Assembly (NCBI GenBank): GCA_950295325.1
Contig: OX485803.1
Location: 12,524,001-12,588,000 of the forward strand
Reading direction: 5' to 3'
Length of the DNA: 64,000 nt
DNA from: Polytrichum commune
Taxonomy: Eukaryota; Streptophyta; Polytrichopsida; Polytrichales; Polytrichaceae
A program made the position numbers and the translations under genes. The notes beneath the pieces are model-generated. The model was not told where the DNA came from and made no database searches. It was given only the letters and a program-made list of their open reading frames with translations. Position 1 is the first letter of the stretch; the number at the start of each line of letters is the position of its first letter. This document shows, in pieces, positions 11,400 through 25,080 of this stretch.

Positions 11400-13228
11400 C
11401 TCCCCTCATATATTCCAAACTTCCCTCATAATTTATGGAGCTCGTATGAATATCTTATTTAAAGTGAATATTCTCGAGCTCATAAAACGGTTGTATAGAC
11501 CCCTACTTATGTTGACAATTGAGTCTAGAATGGCAAAGAATTTCTGAACACATAGTCTAATTTCTTCTAAACATATGTTTATTTTTATGTTCATTTTTAG
11601 ATCCACACCTAATCACATAACACACATAGTGGTGTTTGGTTAAGAAAAGTAACCGAATACGACCCCCATACCTTAGTGTAGGATAGGTACACATATGGTC
11701 ATGCTTGTTCTCGAGCCACAAGGGAGCTTACCTCTAGGGGGGCCCTAGATGAGGAATCAAAAGCCATGAATCAAATGCAGCAAGAATCATAAAGTAATTA
11801 CATACAAGTTATCATTAACAAACAACTCATATGATTTCCTTGTGGCAATTTCATTACCTATCCAGTTGTTTGCCCAAAAAACTCGAAACTTAGCCACCAC
11901 AAAAAAAAACACACATCACCAAGTACATACACACTACATTCATGAACAAAATATACAATATTTACAAAGGCAACCCAACTAACTTCAAACTTTGAAAACT
12001 ATAGATCCCAACAAACATGGTAACTAGTACTCACTTTGTTGCTCAAATGAATTAGAAACACAACAATTCAACTGCACTTAACCTCTCATAAATTAGAAGC
12101 AACGCAATTTGAATACACATCATAAGTAATGATAAGTATACTAATCAATTTGCAAACAAAGAGGAGACAAAACAAAGACATACATAAAACATACACAACC
12201 ACTAACACAAATATATACATGAGATATAAGTAAAGATAAAAACTAATCGCCAAGCTAATTTCCTAAAACCAACATCACCTTCCAAATCCCCCGTGTGCCT
12301 TCCCCTCCAGCTAATTGGGCACCATACAAGCTCTTGATGTGGGCATGTGGCCCATAGTGCCAACTTCCGAACCTCAAAAGCAACTCCCCCTAACCAAAGG
12401 ACAATTGGGGGATTCTTTTAGAAGGAAATTCCATTGTGGTAGCCTTGGCTAATGTTCATGAAGAAGAACACATGGAGTTATCATTAAAACATTGGGATAA
12501 AAGGTGAAATACAAGAAAAACCTCGTGTTTCAATCATAACTTTTTTTCTTGTATATCTTGTCTCTCTTTATGTAATTAGGACCTATAAATAAACACAAGG
12601 TTGAAGATATTCTCCTCATGTACTCATCCTTGTTGAAATTTTGTCCCAAGTTTCATCATTTTCTGTTGGGAACATATAAATTGATCCTAGGAAGTTCTTA
12701 CAAACCGTGAGGTTGGTGGACCTAGCATGTCAATATCAAGAATTTCCAGCTAACATATCAAAGACAAAATGAATCTTCAAACATCAAACGATCGTTCCCA
12801 TCATCTTAAGGATAAACTCTATTAGATCGAATCTAAGTTACCCGAATTTTGAAGGGGTTTTAATTTTGTTGACTAATTTGATACCAATTTAATATGAAAC
12901 CACGATCTGGAATTATCAATCATCTCAAAGTTATTGTGTGTTATGTATCCTACGAGAAGTGGGTTGCAGAGCTAAAAGTATCCATTTAAGGCCCGCTTAC
13001 CATAAATCAAAATTAGTGTAGGTTTGTAAACCAAGCATAAACCAAGCGACACAACTTGGTTTGCAACCCGGTTCCGAGAAGGGCTTGAAAGGGAGGGGTT
13101 TAGCATTGCTGCCGCACCTCAACACTTCGAGTCCGCCATTGCATCGCTCCACGCACAGGCGGAGGCACCTTGCTTTCACACATTAACTTGTTTGCTACGA
13201 AAAAAAAAAACACAAGGAGGTGATCGCC
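11400..13228. other. Intergenic space between coiled-coil and PPR genes
   Basis: This region separates two divergently transcribed genes. It contains family A copy 4 (about 11420-11690). The rest is AT-rich, with no open frame, RNA gene or clear repeat that I can support. The final 80 bp include an A-rich run just before the PPR start codon. Confidence 0.5.
11420..11690. repeat. Dispersed repeat family A, copy 4
   Basis: It shares 'ggagctcgtatgaatatctt', 'gacccctacttatgttgac', 'gaacacatagtctaatttc', 'tttttagatccacaccta' and 'ggttaagaaaagtaacc' with the other copies. Confidence 0.6.
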
Positions 13229-16200
13229 ATGGCCATGAAGAGGGTGCTCGCGCGCATCTCCACCCGCTTTACGCACGCCTCGGCTCCCCTGTGTGCCGCA
13301 CAGCCAGCCACCACTGAGGAGGTACTGTTGATCCACCGATTCTCGCAATCGCGTTACAGGAGTATTGATTTTGAGCTTGGTTTTTGTGCAATGGACTAGT
13401 GGTTTGGAATTGTGCTTTGAGGCAGGGATGGCAGCTTTGTGCAAGGTGCTGTGGATGCCACAGCTGAAGGGCGAGGGTTTAAGGTTTAGGGTTTTAGTGA
13501 GAAGTGGGCATTCAGGAAATGTGAGTTGCAATTGTTGTTCCATCCACCAGTGGATTGGAATCAGGCACGTAAAGCGACATTTCAGCAATGATGGGAGGCG
13601 TTGTGGATACCAAAGCTGAAAAGCATTCCCATAGAGGTCGGACATCTTGACGGGTTTTAGTAGCGTGTGTGGAATTGAAAAAGTGGGGGTTGATCGAATG
13701 CATCTCGCAATCGCATTCCAGGAGCATTGATTGTGAGCTTCATTGCTGTTCAATCGAAGAGTGGTTTGGAACTGTGCATTGACGCAGGGATGACAGCTTT
13801 GTGGATAGTGCTTTGGATGCCACAGCTGAAGGGTGAGGGTTTAGGGTTTAGTGGGGAATGGGCATTTTAATACATGGGGGTTGCGAATGGTGCTTCATCG
13901 ACCAGTGGGTTGGATTCAGGCATGGAAAGAGTAATTGCAGCCCTATTGGGAGACACAGTGGATGCACAGTTGAAAGGCATCTTCGTAGGGTTTTTGCCTC
14001 TTGGAGGATTCTAGTAGCATGTGGGCAATTCAAGTAATGGGGGTGGGATTGTTCCGCAATCGACCTATGAATTGGAATTAGGCATGGAAGTAGAAATGGT
14101 GGGATGAATTGTGGATGTCACAGCTGGATAGCATATCTTTCATTCTGTTGTCCTCTTGTAGAATTGAGTATTCTAGGGCACAGGTTCTTCTGGCGGGCGA
14201 AGGATTGGCATTCTGCATGAAATAATTATTATTTGCTCTATTGAATTACCGGCACAATTTCAGTTGCCGGGGTAGTTTGGGCAGGTTCTGATGCACTGCA
14301 GTTTCTCTGTTGAAACCTGTTCGTTGGCATTGTTGAAATGAGGCAGTAATTATGATCTATCTAATGGGAATTTCTGCAAATGCAGTTGCCGAAGTCAAGT
14401 TCACAACCTGGGGTGGCGGGGAACACAGTTCTACCTAGGTTTGTGCACTGCCTTGACCACAAGTGGCATGCTTCGGAAAATGTTCAATGTAGCTGATTCA
14501 CGACATGGCATCTTTCTTGATCCCTCATGAAGCTGCGTTTGTTGTGTGTAAATATTACGTGTTTGTTGCGTGTTAGTGATGTCATTTTTCTGGAAGAGAT
14601 GGTCCACAAATTTTTGGCACTTTGTTAAGCTCTCTGTTTACATGCATCTGAGCAGGGAAAATTGGACGTTACCCAGGGCTCAACGGACCTATTCAAGTCA
14701 ATCAAACGCAGGGTATCAAGCCCGCAATTATGCAAGTAACATTAATGAGTACAACAAAGTCCTTGGTGAAATTAGCCACCGCAAGCAGTGAGTTTTGCGT
14801 GCCTTGATAAGTACTTATAATGGTTTATGACATCATTGGAGTGTCTACTTTGGCATTTTCAAATTCAAAGAGGATTAGCTGAATGCCTTAAGCTAAGGGT
14901 CGCGTGGGCCTTGTGGTTCTAGCACCAAGTCCTTGGTGGATTTTCTCAAATTTCCTGCCAGGTTTTCTGTTGGACTACAGTGGATGATTATGATGAGCTA
15001 AAACATTTCTTGTGGGAGAGTCTGCAGGCAGTACTTGATGCGGGATGTCTATGAGGATATGCAAATGGATGGAGTGCGGCCAATACGGGATACCTTTCAC
15101 ACTCTGATCACCGGTTGCATGAGGGGTGACAGGCTCCAGGATGTAATGCACTTTTTTGATGAAATGAAATCAATGGGCCTCGCTCCTGATGTAAGTGCTG
15201 GTTTGATTTGATCCTATTCATATAATTTTGCTTTGTTTGGTCTGGAATCTTTATGCCTTATTGTGTGTTTGATGTATTGGTCCTTGCTGTTGTGTTATAA
15301 GTACGAGGTGGAACTATTGTGCTGGTTCTGAAAGTAGTAGCAGGTTTTTTGTTCCTCCTATGCATGTATCTTGATTGAGTGGAAAGAGCTTGTGTGTTGT
15401 TTTTGGGTTTTGGTATTAATATTTCTCCTTTGGCAAGAAATTAACATGATTTGGATTACACAGATCGTACTCTACAACTGTGTAATCTCTTCATGTGGAA
15501 AAGCCAACCAAATTGACCGTGCTTTCCAGGTACTATAGCAGTATATGGTAATGCTTCCACTTATGGTAGTGAAATGAGTCACTTCTACACCTCTAGACAC
15601 AATTCACTGCGTTCCTGCCAAAACTTGTGTGTCATTTCACATATATCAACAGATTAGTTTTGGCTTAGTACATGTAAGTACATTTTCATTTCATGGTAGT
15701 TTCAATTTGCTTACTGTTATGGTGACCAACATTGTCAGGTAGCAGAAGAGATGGAAAAGAGCGGCCTCCAGCCAAAGCTCCGCACATTTCTGGCCCTTTT
15801 GAATGCATGTGGCAGTGCTGGTCGTGTAGAAGAAGCGTATGTATCCCAATATTAAACTTCTGTATTAGGATGTCTCTTCATGAACTTTTCTTTATTCTCA
15901 ATTGCTGGCCTATCAGGCTACTTTGTTTCAGGCCTGTTTGCTCTGATAATCAATGTGCTGTTTCTGAGAAACTAGTCTGCAATCTAAAGTGGTCTATAAC
16001 CGGTTGCTTATACTACGTGCACATTCCACCTTCAGTCTGAGTTATTCCTGTAATTTTGAGGAATGTATTTTAAGATAGTGTGCTTTTTGCTACAGTTATG
16101 GTGTGGTGCGAAGGATGGCAGCAAGTGGTCTGACTTTGAATAGTCCCTGCTACAGTGCACTTATAACTGCTCATCAAAACAGCCGGCCTGTTACCCAAGA

Positions 16201-18861
16201 AACTTTTGATAAGGTTGATAATAATTCTGATATTGTGTTGTTTATGCAATGTATTTGTACAATGTACAAGATGAGGCTTTGATATACAAGAGGGTTATTG
16301 TTGGCATAAGCCCTTGTTAGTTCTTACTATCTGATGGAAAAGGAAATGCTTCAAATCTCAGTAGTAGTATGTTATGACTTCTGATCACCATGACTATAAG
16401 CTGTTTTGTAGATTTTTGAGCTTCTGGAGCAGTCAAAAGGATGTGAAGCTGGTTCAACAGGGGTTGAAGGCCGTGGAGAATTTGAGGAAGAACTGGCCAA
16501 TCTTGTAACAGGGGGAGGCCTTCAAGCCACTCGCAGCTATGTTAGTCGTCGCCTCAATGTCTACTATTCCGCTTTGCGAGCTTGCGGGGATCTCGGCAAT
16601 ACCAAGGTCAGTTATGGGTTACCAGAAGGAACTGGTGGTTTGTTGCAAGAGTATTGACTAGGGCTACAGAATAATGAGTGCTATGTGACCTCACACAAAA
16701 ATCTGTTTTCAGGAAGCATCTGACAATCTAGTGAATTTTGGTGTGATGCTATTTAAGCGCAGATTCTAAGATTTGTATATATGGCTGTTGGTAAGTGATG
16801 AATATATTACTGGAGTATTGGTATCTCTTTAAATACCGTAGTGATAGAGAACATAATTTGATATTTCAAATGCTCTCATGTCTGTATCTATCTCTTGTAA
16901 TACTGTAGACGTGTTAGAGCCCAGTCAACTTGCAACTGCTCATGATCTATGAATTGTGCACTTTGTATCAATCAGTGTTTGTCCTAGCTACTCAGTCTAT
17001 TTGATTCTTCACAGGAAAAATTGTACTATTACCCTTTGGTAGTGTTTTACACCTGCACTTGGAACATGCTCTTCTTTCCAAGAGCTGATGGGTATGTGCT
17101 TGCAGGCAGTGGAGAAAATCATAGAAATGATGGAACAAGATGGACATCAAGTTGATGCCAGTTGCATTACGGAACTTATCAAGTAAGTGACCTCCATCTA
17201 GTGCAGTGGCGGGATTGTATCATTAGCGTCAATCAGAAAGTCTCTTGCTGCTCCTTTCCTCTGCAAGCAGCTCTATGTCTTTGTATCGAATCTGACTTTC
17301 ATTGACAGGTCATATATTGCCCAGAATGATCTGGAGAGTGTGGTGACTGTTCTGGATCGATACATTGAGGCTGGCACAAAACCATCATTGTTCCTTTACA
17401 TAGTGAGTGATTTACTTGATTCCCTACCTTCAGGGTTTGAAAATGTAGATCATTCCAAGATTTGGGGGGGGGCAGCATTTTTGTGACATGATTGTAGTAG
17501 TCAATTGAAGGCACTCTAGTGCACGTGCAATACTCCTTGAGCTCTCCTCTCTGATAGTATGTCTGGGCAAAAAACAATTTGCGTTTATGTAGAATCTTTG
17601 TCAATTAATATTCTGATTTTTCTGAAGTATCTCCTTATATTAGTATGGAAGGAAGTGTAATGAATGGTTAGATCTATTGTCTGTTGCCAGTATACTCACT
17701 TCATTCTTTGCTGGTTCAGACAGCAATTGAAGGCCTACTCCGAAAACATACCCCCTTTAGCTTGACTGCTGCCAAAAAGTTTCTGGTAAGTATCCCTACA
17801 AAGAGCTTATTCATTCTTGCATTTCTGAACTTGTCAGCTTCATTTTTCTCAAACAAGTGAAACAAACTGAATATGGGAGTCAATGTGATTTGTCTTACAG
17901 CAAGAAATGGATGAAAGGGGCTACTTCCTCAACACAAGTACTGGATCTATGTTTCTCATGTTTGCATCAATGGAATCGGTAAGAACACTCCTTCAATATG
18001 TGATGAGGTCATAAGGTAGTGATGAGGAAGTGACAAGATTCTTTGTTTTGTTTACTTTGGCCAAGCACAGGTGATGGTTGTGATTGTTGGTTGTTGAAAT
18101 TGTGTTTTTTAGGAGCAGCAGTTTGTTTTGCTTTTCAATTTCTAAGGTGAAAAGATGGTATGGGGCTTACATTCTTGGATAACTTTTAGTATCAACACGA
18201 GATTTTGAGGTCAAAATATATTACTACTGCATGCACATTTGGGAGAGGTTCAAATATTTGAGTTGTTTCTTAAGGGAGGAGACTTCTCAACGGCATGTGC
18301 AATATGGGATATGATGCTCAAGCGTGATCTGAAGCCATCACTTAGAGCTGTAAACTCATTCTGTGAGGGGTTACAGGTTCGTCTCTAAGCATTGTCTTTC
18401 CAGCTTTGCATTAACAGTGACTTCTTAGTGCATCATCTTGAGCATTTCAGTCCACTTTTTTCCATTCAGTGGTTGCAAGTGTTAAATTTGCTGTAATTAT
18501 TTATTCAGATCTGTTTGTTTGGGTTTCTATTTGCAATTTAGGTTATGTTTTTCATTACTTTATGATAAAGTGGTCCTTAACATTTGGATGTGGAATAATT
18601 GTGTGAACCTGGTGGCTACAGCGTCATGACGTACCCGGAGATGATTTTCGGCTAGCTGCTGCTAAGGAGATAATTCAGAAAGCACAGCAACGAAACAACT
18701 GGATACATGGGACCAAGAAAGGGATTGATCAGGAGCAAGAGTCAGCTGAGGATGACTCACTTCATGTCAATGAAGAAGGCAGGGTCCCAGTAGAAGACCA
18801 TGTGGAGAGTGAACCAGGTCAAGAAGAACAAGAGAATGAGCATGTAGCCACAACAATCTAG
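13229..18861 (+). CDS. Mitochondrial pentatricopeptide repeat protein, At4g35850-like
   Basis: The encoded protein is 524 aa from 14 exons: 13229-13321, 14386-14438, 14656-14787, 15028-15190, 15464-15529, 15739-15836, 16096-16213, 16412-16606, 17106-17182, 17309-17402, 17720-17785, 17901-17978, 18275-18376 and 18622-18861. All junctions keep frame, so the gene appears intact. The N-terminus (MAMKRVLARISTR...) is Arg/Ser/Ala-rich and lacks acidic residues for its first 29 residues, as in a mitochondrial transit peptide. Helical PPR repeats follow; one reads DTFHTLITGCMRGDR with the usual D-x-x-x-Y/F pattern. The stretch RDVYEDMQMDGVRPIRDTF closely resembles my memory of Arabidopsis At4g35850, a P-type PPR protein. 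The C-terminus adds an acidic Glu/Asp-rich tail of about 60 residues. The likely role is RNA binding in mitochondria; the specific target is unknown. Intron 1 carries a tandem repeat. Confidence 0.88.
13333..14165. repeat. Tandem repeat (about 155-bp subunits) in PPR intron 1
   Basis: The marker 'gtggatgccacagctgaagg' or a close variant recurs at about 13451, 13606, 13812, 13959 and 14113, and 'ctcgcaatcgc' recurs at 13342 and 13704. Two subunits together form a higher-order unit of about 360 bp. Telomere-like 'ggtttagggtttag' sequence lies inside. Copies are diverged, and short open frames across them are not real genes. Confidence 0.65.
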
Positions 18862-20685
18862 TGTTTTTGGAATCAGCTGGTGTCCTCTATTCAGGTGGGA
18901 TACAAGATTGCACTGCCTAACCAATTAGTTTTAGTTTAGTTCCTGAAAACCACAAATTCATTGTGATATACCCTACAGAAGTGGGGAAATACAATACATT
19001 TGTGGTGCTATGAAGTTTTGATCATTGGATCAATCAGAAACCATGACTCTATGGAGAGGGTACCCTGTAGACAACACAAGAGTGGCACTTTCAAAGTGGG
19101 ATCAGCCAGGTGTTTTTGCCAACTTTCAGTTATTTAAAGTGCTAGAACAATCAAACAAAGTGGGGCAGATGTGGAGAACTAGGGGTGAAAGAAGCGAAAC
19201 CATTAATAGAACCTTGTGTTGGGCACTTCAGACCAGAATAGTGAAGTCTGCAGTTGACATTAGTGTGCCTTGATCACATGTTGAGTGAAATTATGGAGTA
19301 ACTTCAAGCTCTTTCTCAAGGACTGATTGTTTTAATGTCAAAAAGATTCATGCCCAGGTTCCTGTTGTAAAATGGTTTGGTTGTTTTTTTACCTTGCGGG
19401 TATCACATTTTTGGAATTCAAATACACCGATCGTGTTATTAGCATGGGTTTACATTTGTGTGGATGAAATTGTTTTTGACCCATGCTATTTGTGACTACC
19501 CAGGTCACATATCAATTGTGTAAAAGTCAATCACAACTATGGTAAGCCATTTTATTGAGTTCAACAGGAATTAGATAATAGGTCTAGGCTCATTAGAAAG
19601 ATATTGAGATTTTCTAATATCAGGACTCCATTCACTATTCAGTAGGCATATATTGGAGAAAGAAATCACCATTTGAAGGTTAGTCTCTCAACATGTTGGG
19701 AGAGGAATGAAAATTGAATCTTAAATTTTGTGGATGGTTAAATATGATTGTAGATCTTAAAACATTGAGGCTGGACTACTTATTAGAGAGACTTTCTTAA
19801 GTCCACTTACGGATTATTCACAAGTACATTCATGCCACTAAGTTTGAATGCAGAGCCACCTTCAACCCGCACCACCACCATCTTAGTCCATCAGTGAGAC
19901 GTTTTTCTATATTCTCCAAGTAGAAAAAAAGTCAACCCTAATTCTTGTCACTGGTGAACTTATCATCACACATAATCCTGCACAATCTGAATATTATCAC
20001 CATGCATCATCTTTACCATGCTCCTGCTGTTGCTGATTGGTAGCTCGAAGCGCACTCAAAGCATTGACAACACTAGTGGAAGATTGTGCACTGGTACAAG
20101 CAGGACAGCAAGTGCACCACAGCCTCCTTGGTCATGGACGACTACTCCCTCAAGTAGAACACCATCCACCCTAACCCAATCCATGGACATCTCAAATTCA
20201 GCTATGTAGGTAGTCCTATTTGAGTCGCAGAGGATGCGTTTTTCAAACACAAAATCATATACTGCATGCAGCACACACCATGACCTAAGCATAGCACAGC
20301 ACGCTGCTACCTAAGAAAAGCAAGATACCTAAAAACCTAATTTGTGTCCAAGTTTCATAGCTGAAAGCATACTTACTGATATTGTAGCACTATTTTACAC
20401 ATACATTGGAAGGTAACCCATTCAACTTCCAATACATCTTTCTCTTCAGATTAAAATTACTCCAAAACACCGCTTTCCTATATTTATGGGTGTCATCTAT
20501 TTTTATGGCCGAGATTAACATGTTCCATGATTGCAAGGAAAGTAGCAAACGAAGTGTCTCCAACAACGGGATGGAACAACAAAAAACCAGTGAAATATTC
20601 CTCCACTTTTTAAACCAAATACATTGTAAACTATCGATCTAAGAACATCAACACGAAGCGACTTGGCTGGTTTCTCTAAAGTGAC
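18862..20685. other. Intergenic region downstream of the PPR gene
   Basis: The first part should include the PPR 3' UTR. I find no supported gene. A minus-strand open stretch at 20056-20292 reads smoothly, but it has no partner exons, recognisable motif or flanking gene signals. Confidence 0.4.
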
Positions 20686-20758
20686 GGGGATGTAGCTCAG
20701 ATGGTAGAGCGCTCGCTTAGCATGCGAGAGGTACGGGGATCGATACCCCGCATCTCCA
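20686..20758 (+). tRNA. tRNA-Ala (anticodon AGC)
   Basis: The 73-nt sequence folds into a full cloverleaf. The acceptor stem is GGGGATG/CATCTCC with discriminator A. It includes the G3-U70 wobble pair that is the main alanine identity element. The anticodon arm is CTCGC-TTAGCAT-GCGAG, so the anticodon is AGC. The T arm is CGGGG-ATCGATA-CCCCG, and the internal A and B boxes for RNA polymerase III are present (TAGCTCAGATGG and GGGGATCGATACC). CCA is not encoded, as usual for a nuclear tRNA. A TTTT terminator follows at 20769-20772. No intron is seen. Confidence 0.97.
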
Positions 20759-21485
20759 GAGGAAACATTTTAGTTCCTGATTTCGAAGATATGAACATAT
20801 TGGTAAAACATATACCCAACAATTTTGACAGCGATTACAATATCATTTGGATAGTCGTCTAGGATCTACAATAAGAGAAAAGCCAAATCATTCCCCTTAC
20901 TTTGGCCGCCACATTGGGCATGTCTAGACATCATTATGTAATGGTGTTTCCTGTCATTTGGAAGTATGCAATGGAACTGAAGTGCATGTGATGACCTGCC
21001 TTAAGCTGGCCCAACGACACCAATGTTTTAGATGAGAAGTATGGACAACATTGGAGAAAAATGAGTTTAGAGAACAAGCAGAGAGAAAGCGGTTGGGGGC
21101 TAAGGACGTGTTTGGGAAGGCAATTCACCAAGATAGCACCGTTCTGAGGAAGCCTTCAACATATATTCATCAACTTGGTACTTGATCCACATGGCTGAGA
21201 ATGCTTGGTGTACTGATACTATTGTACCAGTGCATTACTCGTGTGCTACTGGTTCACAGTTGTTCTGTATGCTCATTTAAAGAAAGGCAGCTAACACAAA
21301 GCTGACAAAATTGATTTGTGGATTTCACTTGAACTCGACCCAGATGAACACTCACATATCTTGCGAAGTGTGGACACCAAGAAATGGACGCAGAAATTGA
21401 TTTGCATTAGATGGACTCGTGTCTCAACATGCAAACTAGTTTCCTGAATGTTGGAGAATGGAGGCCTCAACATGAAAGGCAAAAT
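20759..21485. other. Spacer between tRNA-Ala and eIF3i 3' end
   Basis: I see no gene. It should contain the eIF3i 3' UTR on the minus strand. Short open frames on both strands have no recognisable content. Confidence 0.45.
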
Positions 21486-24400
21486 TTAGATCTTGATGTG
21501 GAAGTAATCGGCATCAAAGTGGTGTACACGGACATAACCATCCTCACCACCGCTGCTGAAACTGCGAGATGACAGATGAGAATCATGGTCAGAATAATCT
21601 CCATGATAATATTATGGGACGTTTGACACCAAACCACACGTTCATGCAAGGAGTACACCAAAGGCTATAAGCACTGCAAAGTAATAAGCCTCTGTAATAT
21701 CACCACAACATTGTGTGTTCATCATAAAATTCTCAACAGCACGACACACCATAACAGAAAAAAACATTGAAAGTATAGTCGCAGGAGCACCTTCTGCCAT
21801 CAGGGTTGAAAGCCAAAGCATTGATAGGTCCAAAATGTCCCTTCACACCACCAATCTCCTCCTCAAAGATCTACACACAGAATGACAAGTAGTGAGCACT
21901 TCTTTATTTCTTTTATCTAAGTACTCTATGGGAGAATATTGTGTATGGCACTGAGGTGGTGCTATAGTCAATCGGGTGTAAAGCATGGAGTCTATTTGGC
22001 CCCTCTTAGCTATATTCTCCCAAAACTGGAGAGTCTTGAGCATTGACTGTTATCCATGTGAATCAATGAGTTGCAGTCCTGGTCCTTAGAATAATGATAT
22101 CAGGCGTCTATGTTGCCCATTCAGTATTCATAAGTAGGTATATGTTTCAGACTATTATCCAATTTTAGCCCTCCCTACCCCTTCACTTCATTTCAAATAC
22201 AGCTGTATGGGGTCAAGCCAAGGCTTTCAAAATAGATAAATATGAACTCTTCTCTGTCACTTCTTTAAATATACTCTTCCAGACAACGCCCTGGTAACAA
22301 CACTGGACTTTTTGAGCATTAGGCTGTTAAAGTTCTCTTCTGTTATGAACCTAGCAAGGAATAACAATAAGCACACGCAGGAACTAATTCTGTTGGATAC
22401 GTTTAAGACAAGAGCAGCCACAAATGGAACTCACCTTGTGGAAAAACTTGGCCTCAAACTTTCCAGCTCGTCGATCACTCATTGTCACTTGAGAAGCCTC
22501 TTGACCACCACCCATGACAATCTGTACAAAAATATCAGGAAACAGTTAGCCGATTTTGACCAATCTTGACTATCTGGTTACCATCAACATTGTCATCAGA
22601 CCTAAGACAACTATCAGATATATCTCTCCTTCAAAATCAGAGCCTTAGATGTTCAACCCTCAAGACATCGGCTTCTTATGAGAAGGAAACAGTTGGATCT
22701 TAAAGTATGCAGTCCATACATGGTCAAGAAGAGGTGAAATTGCTGCTGCGTTCACAGGTCGTTCCGTTGTATAGGTCTTCAATACTGTCAAGGTCCGGAT
22801 ATCCCACAGTTTGGCTGTCTTATCATGAGAGCCAGTTATAAAATGAGATCCATCAGCAGATTTTGACATCGATGTGATGACTTTCTGGTGGCCAGTGTCA
22901 GGGTCACTCTCCTTCAACAATCTTCCTGTCTGCAAACAAGCCAGGTAAGTGATTTAGTGATGACAAACATATTGAATCTTTTATAGTTATTCTAGAATAT
23001 AAAATGTAAACCACTACACCTTAAAATAGCTCCCAAGGGTCTAATGATTAGTGAAATATGGTTATTGTGAAACTGTCATCTCATGGTCTGAGGATAAAAT
23101 CCTACACAAGAGTGCATACCAATTTTCAAATGGAAGGGCACATTCGTGACCATGAGTCCCCACAGTCCAAGAACTCACCATATTGATTTGCTTGAACCCA
23201 GCAAAAACATATCCCTGAATTCACAAAAATATTCAAGCATAATCTGCATCCAGATCACAAATAAAAGATGAGAAGGATTTCAGGAGTTTAGGAAATACCT
23301 CAGCATCCCAAATACGAACTGTAGCATCCTCACCAGCACTGATGATTGTCTTGTTAAGTGGTCCCCACATTACTCTATTTATTCTTCCTTGGGGCCCTGT
23401 GATTGTCAAGATGTCCTCACTTGATTCTGCACTCCAGAATCGAATTTCCCAATGTCAGCATATTCAAAATGAGAAGAATGAATTTATATTTATAATTTTT
23501 GTACAACCACCATCACCTCAGATTGGTTTTGAAAAGTTGATACCAATAGGACAAGTAGGCATGACTGAAAATTTTACCAATAAATAACAAAATTAATTAG
23601 TGCAATTAACCTATCCTGCCACATCATCCAGAGTGCAGGCACTGCATAAGTAGAGAATGCAAGTAATCCACATCCACCCTTGCCTCCTCAAGCCGGAACA
23701 TGCTGACAGCTGAGGCACTCTATGATTGGTAACAACCTTTGCCATCTCTATTAGACTTCACAATCAAAATGTACATTTATTATGCATCAGCTACCTATAA
23801 TCCCATTAACTTCTCGGCACTACTTGAAAGAAGGAACATAACCACCTAAGCAGACACCGTTGTCAAACCTACTAGCAAACAGATCTAAGCTATGATATTG
23901 ACTAAATTATAATACTAGAATCATATATGAGACTGCATGACAAGGAGAACATTCCGAATTACTAAATGGTTGTAGTCTAATGAGCTATGATCCAGCCGCA
24001 ACCTACACAATGTTGTTCTGCTAACTAAGATTAAGGACTCAACTTTGCATAGTATATCTCATAGAGAAGTAAGCCGCAGAAATCATGACAGCAAACTACA
24101 TGCATGTAAGCAGAATTTTCTAGAGTAACGCTTTGTTTTACTCAACCAAATCTTAGAAAGGTGAACAAGAATGTTAACTATAATTTTCATTCTCGCCCAC
24201 CCTTGTACTACAGCAGCTTGGCTAGGAGCGTTATGCCTGCTTTTGAAGGGAGCCCTGAAACACTTCATTCATTGTGGTGACTCGTTGAAGATAATCAAGC
24301 ACAAATCAGCTAAGAAGTTGTTGGAAGAGGATCTCCAGCAGAAATTTTGCGACCAGTCAATGAGGAGAAACATCACAAGGCACTACCATTGCGAATCCAG

Positions 24401-25024
24401 GAGAAAATCTGAAAGCTTCTTTGCGAGCTTTTCATTTCCACAAAATTAGCTGGACGTCACTCATAGCAAGGTGCAGGGAATTGGCCACCAATGAGAAAAA
24501 CTTACGCTTGGAACTGTCGGCTTCGACATTCTTGACATGGATGGCAGACTGCTGCTCCATGAATGGATCAGTGGTGATAACAATCATCTTGTCTCCCTCT
24601 GAAAAGCTGACAGCTCTTGCGGGTGACTCGAAGTTGAATGAGTGCAATAGGGCACCGGTCTCGCAGTCCCATAGCTTGACAGACTGGTCGGCTGAGCTGG
24701 TCACCAGGCGTGACGAGTCCCCTGAACCCCAAACACAAACTAGTTAACCAACATGTCTACATGTCTCCAAAAAACGTCCTTAAGAACCTAACCCTAACGC
24801 ATAGAGAGGGCCCAAAAATGGTGGCAACAAAAAAACTTACTGGAAACGTCACAGCACCACACAGCTCCATTGTGGCCGCGGTATGTTCCTAACCGCTCGC
24901 CGTTGTGCGCATACCATGCGGTGGGCGTGTGATCCTTGGCGCAAGAAAACAGCAAGTCTCCATCCCTGTTGTACTTGAGAAACGTAAGTGGCCTCTCATG
25001 CCCCTTCAACAAGATCGGCCTCAT
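21486..25024 (-). CDS. eIF3i (TIF3I1): Eukaryotic translation initiation factor 3 subunit I
   Basis: eIF3i is a seven-bladed WD40 subunit of the eIF3 complex, which loads mRNA and initiator tRNA on the 40S subunit. Exons on the minus strand are 25024-24841, 24721-24506, 23426-23299, 22929-22720, 22521-22435, 21870-21791 and 21561-21486. They give 326 residues, the normal family length. The start [19 protein letters not shown] and the end [21 protein letters not shown] are family hallmarks. WD40 signatures SVKLWD, VRIWD and AKLWD are visible in successive blades. All phases join. A further 36-nt candidate exon lies at 23214-23179. The gene shares a promoter region with the divergent 131-aa gene; telo-box and ACGT boxes lie upstream. 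Confidence 0.96.
23179..23214 (-). other. Candidate 36-nt cassette exon in eIF3i
   Basis: On the minus strand, a 36-nt open segment is bounded by an 'attcag' acceptor and a strong 'ATG/GTGAGT' donor. It encodes [12 protein letters not shown] and would insert in phase 0 between ...RIWDAE and TGRLLKE... . Canonical eIF3i runs directly from WD-x-E to TGRLLKES, so the constitutive form should skip it. It may be an alternative microexon or just a chance splice-like site. Confidence 0.4.
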
Positions 25025-25080
25025 CTCTCCCCTCTCTTTTCCGACTCAGCCTGCTTCTGAATTCACAAAATGTTCACCAC

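Noticed and set aside
20056-20292. Minus-strand open frame of 78 codons as a gene
   Set aside because: No start context, partner exon, splice site set or recognisable motif.
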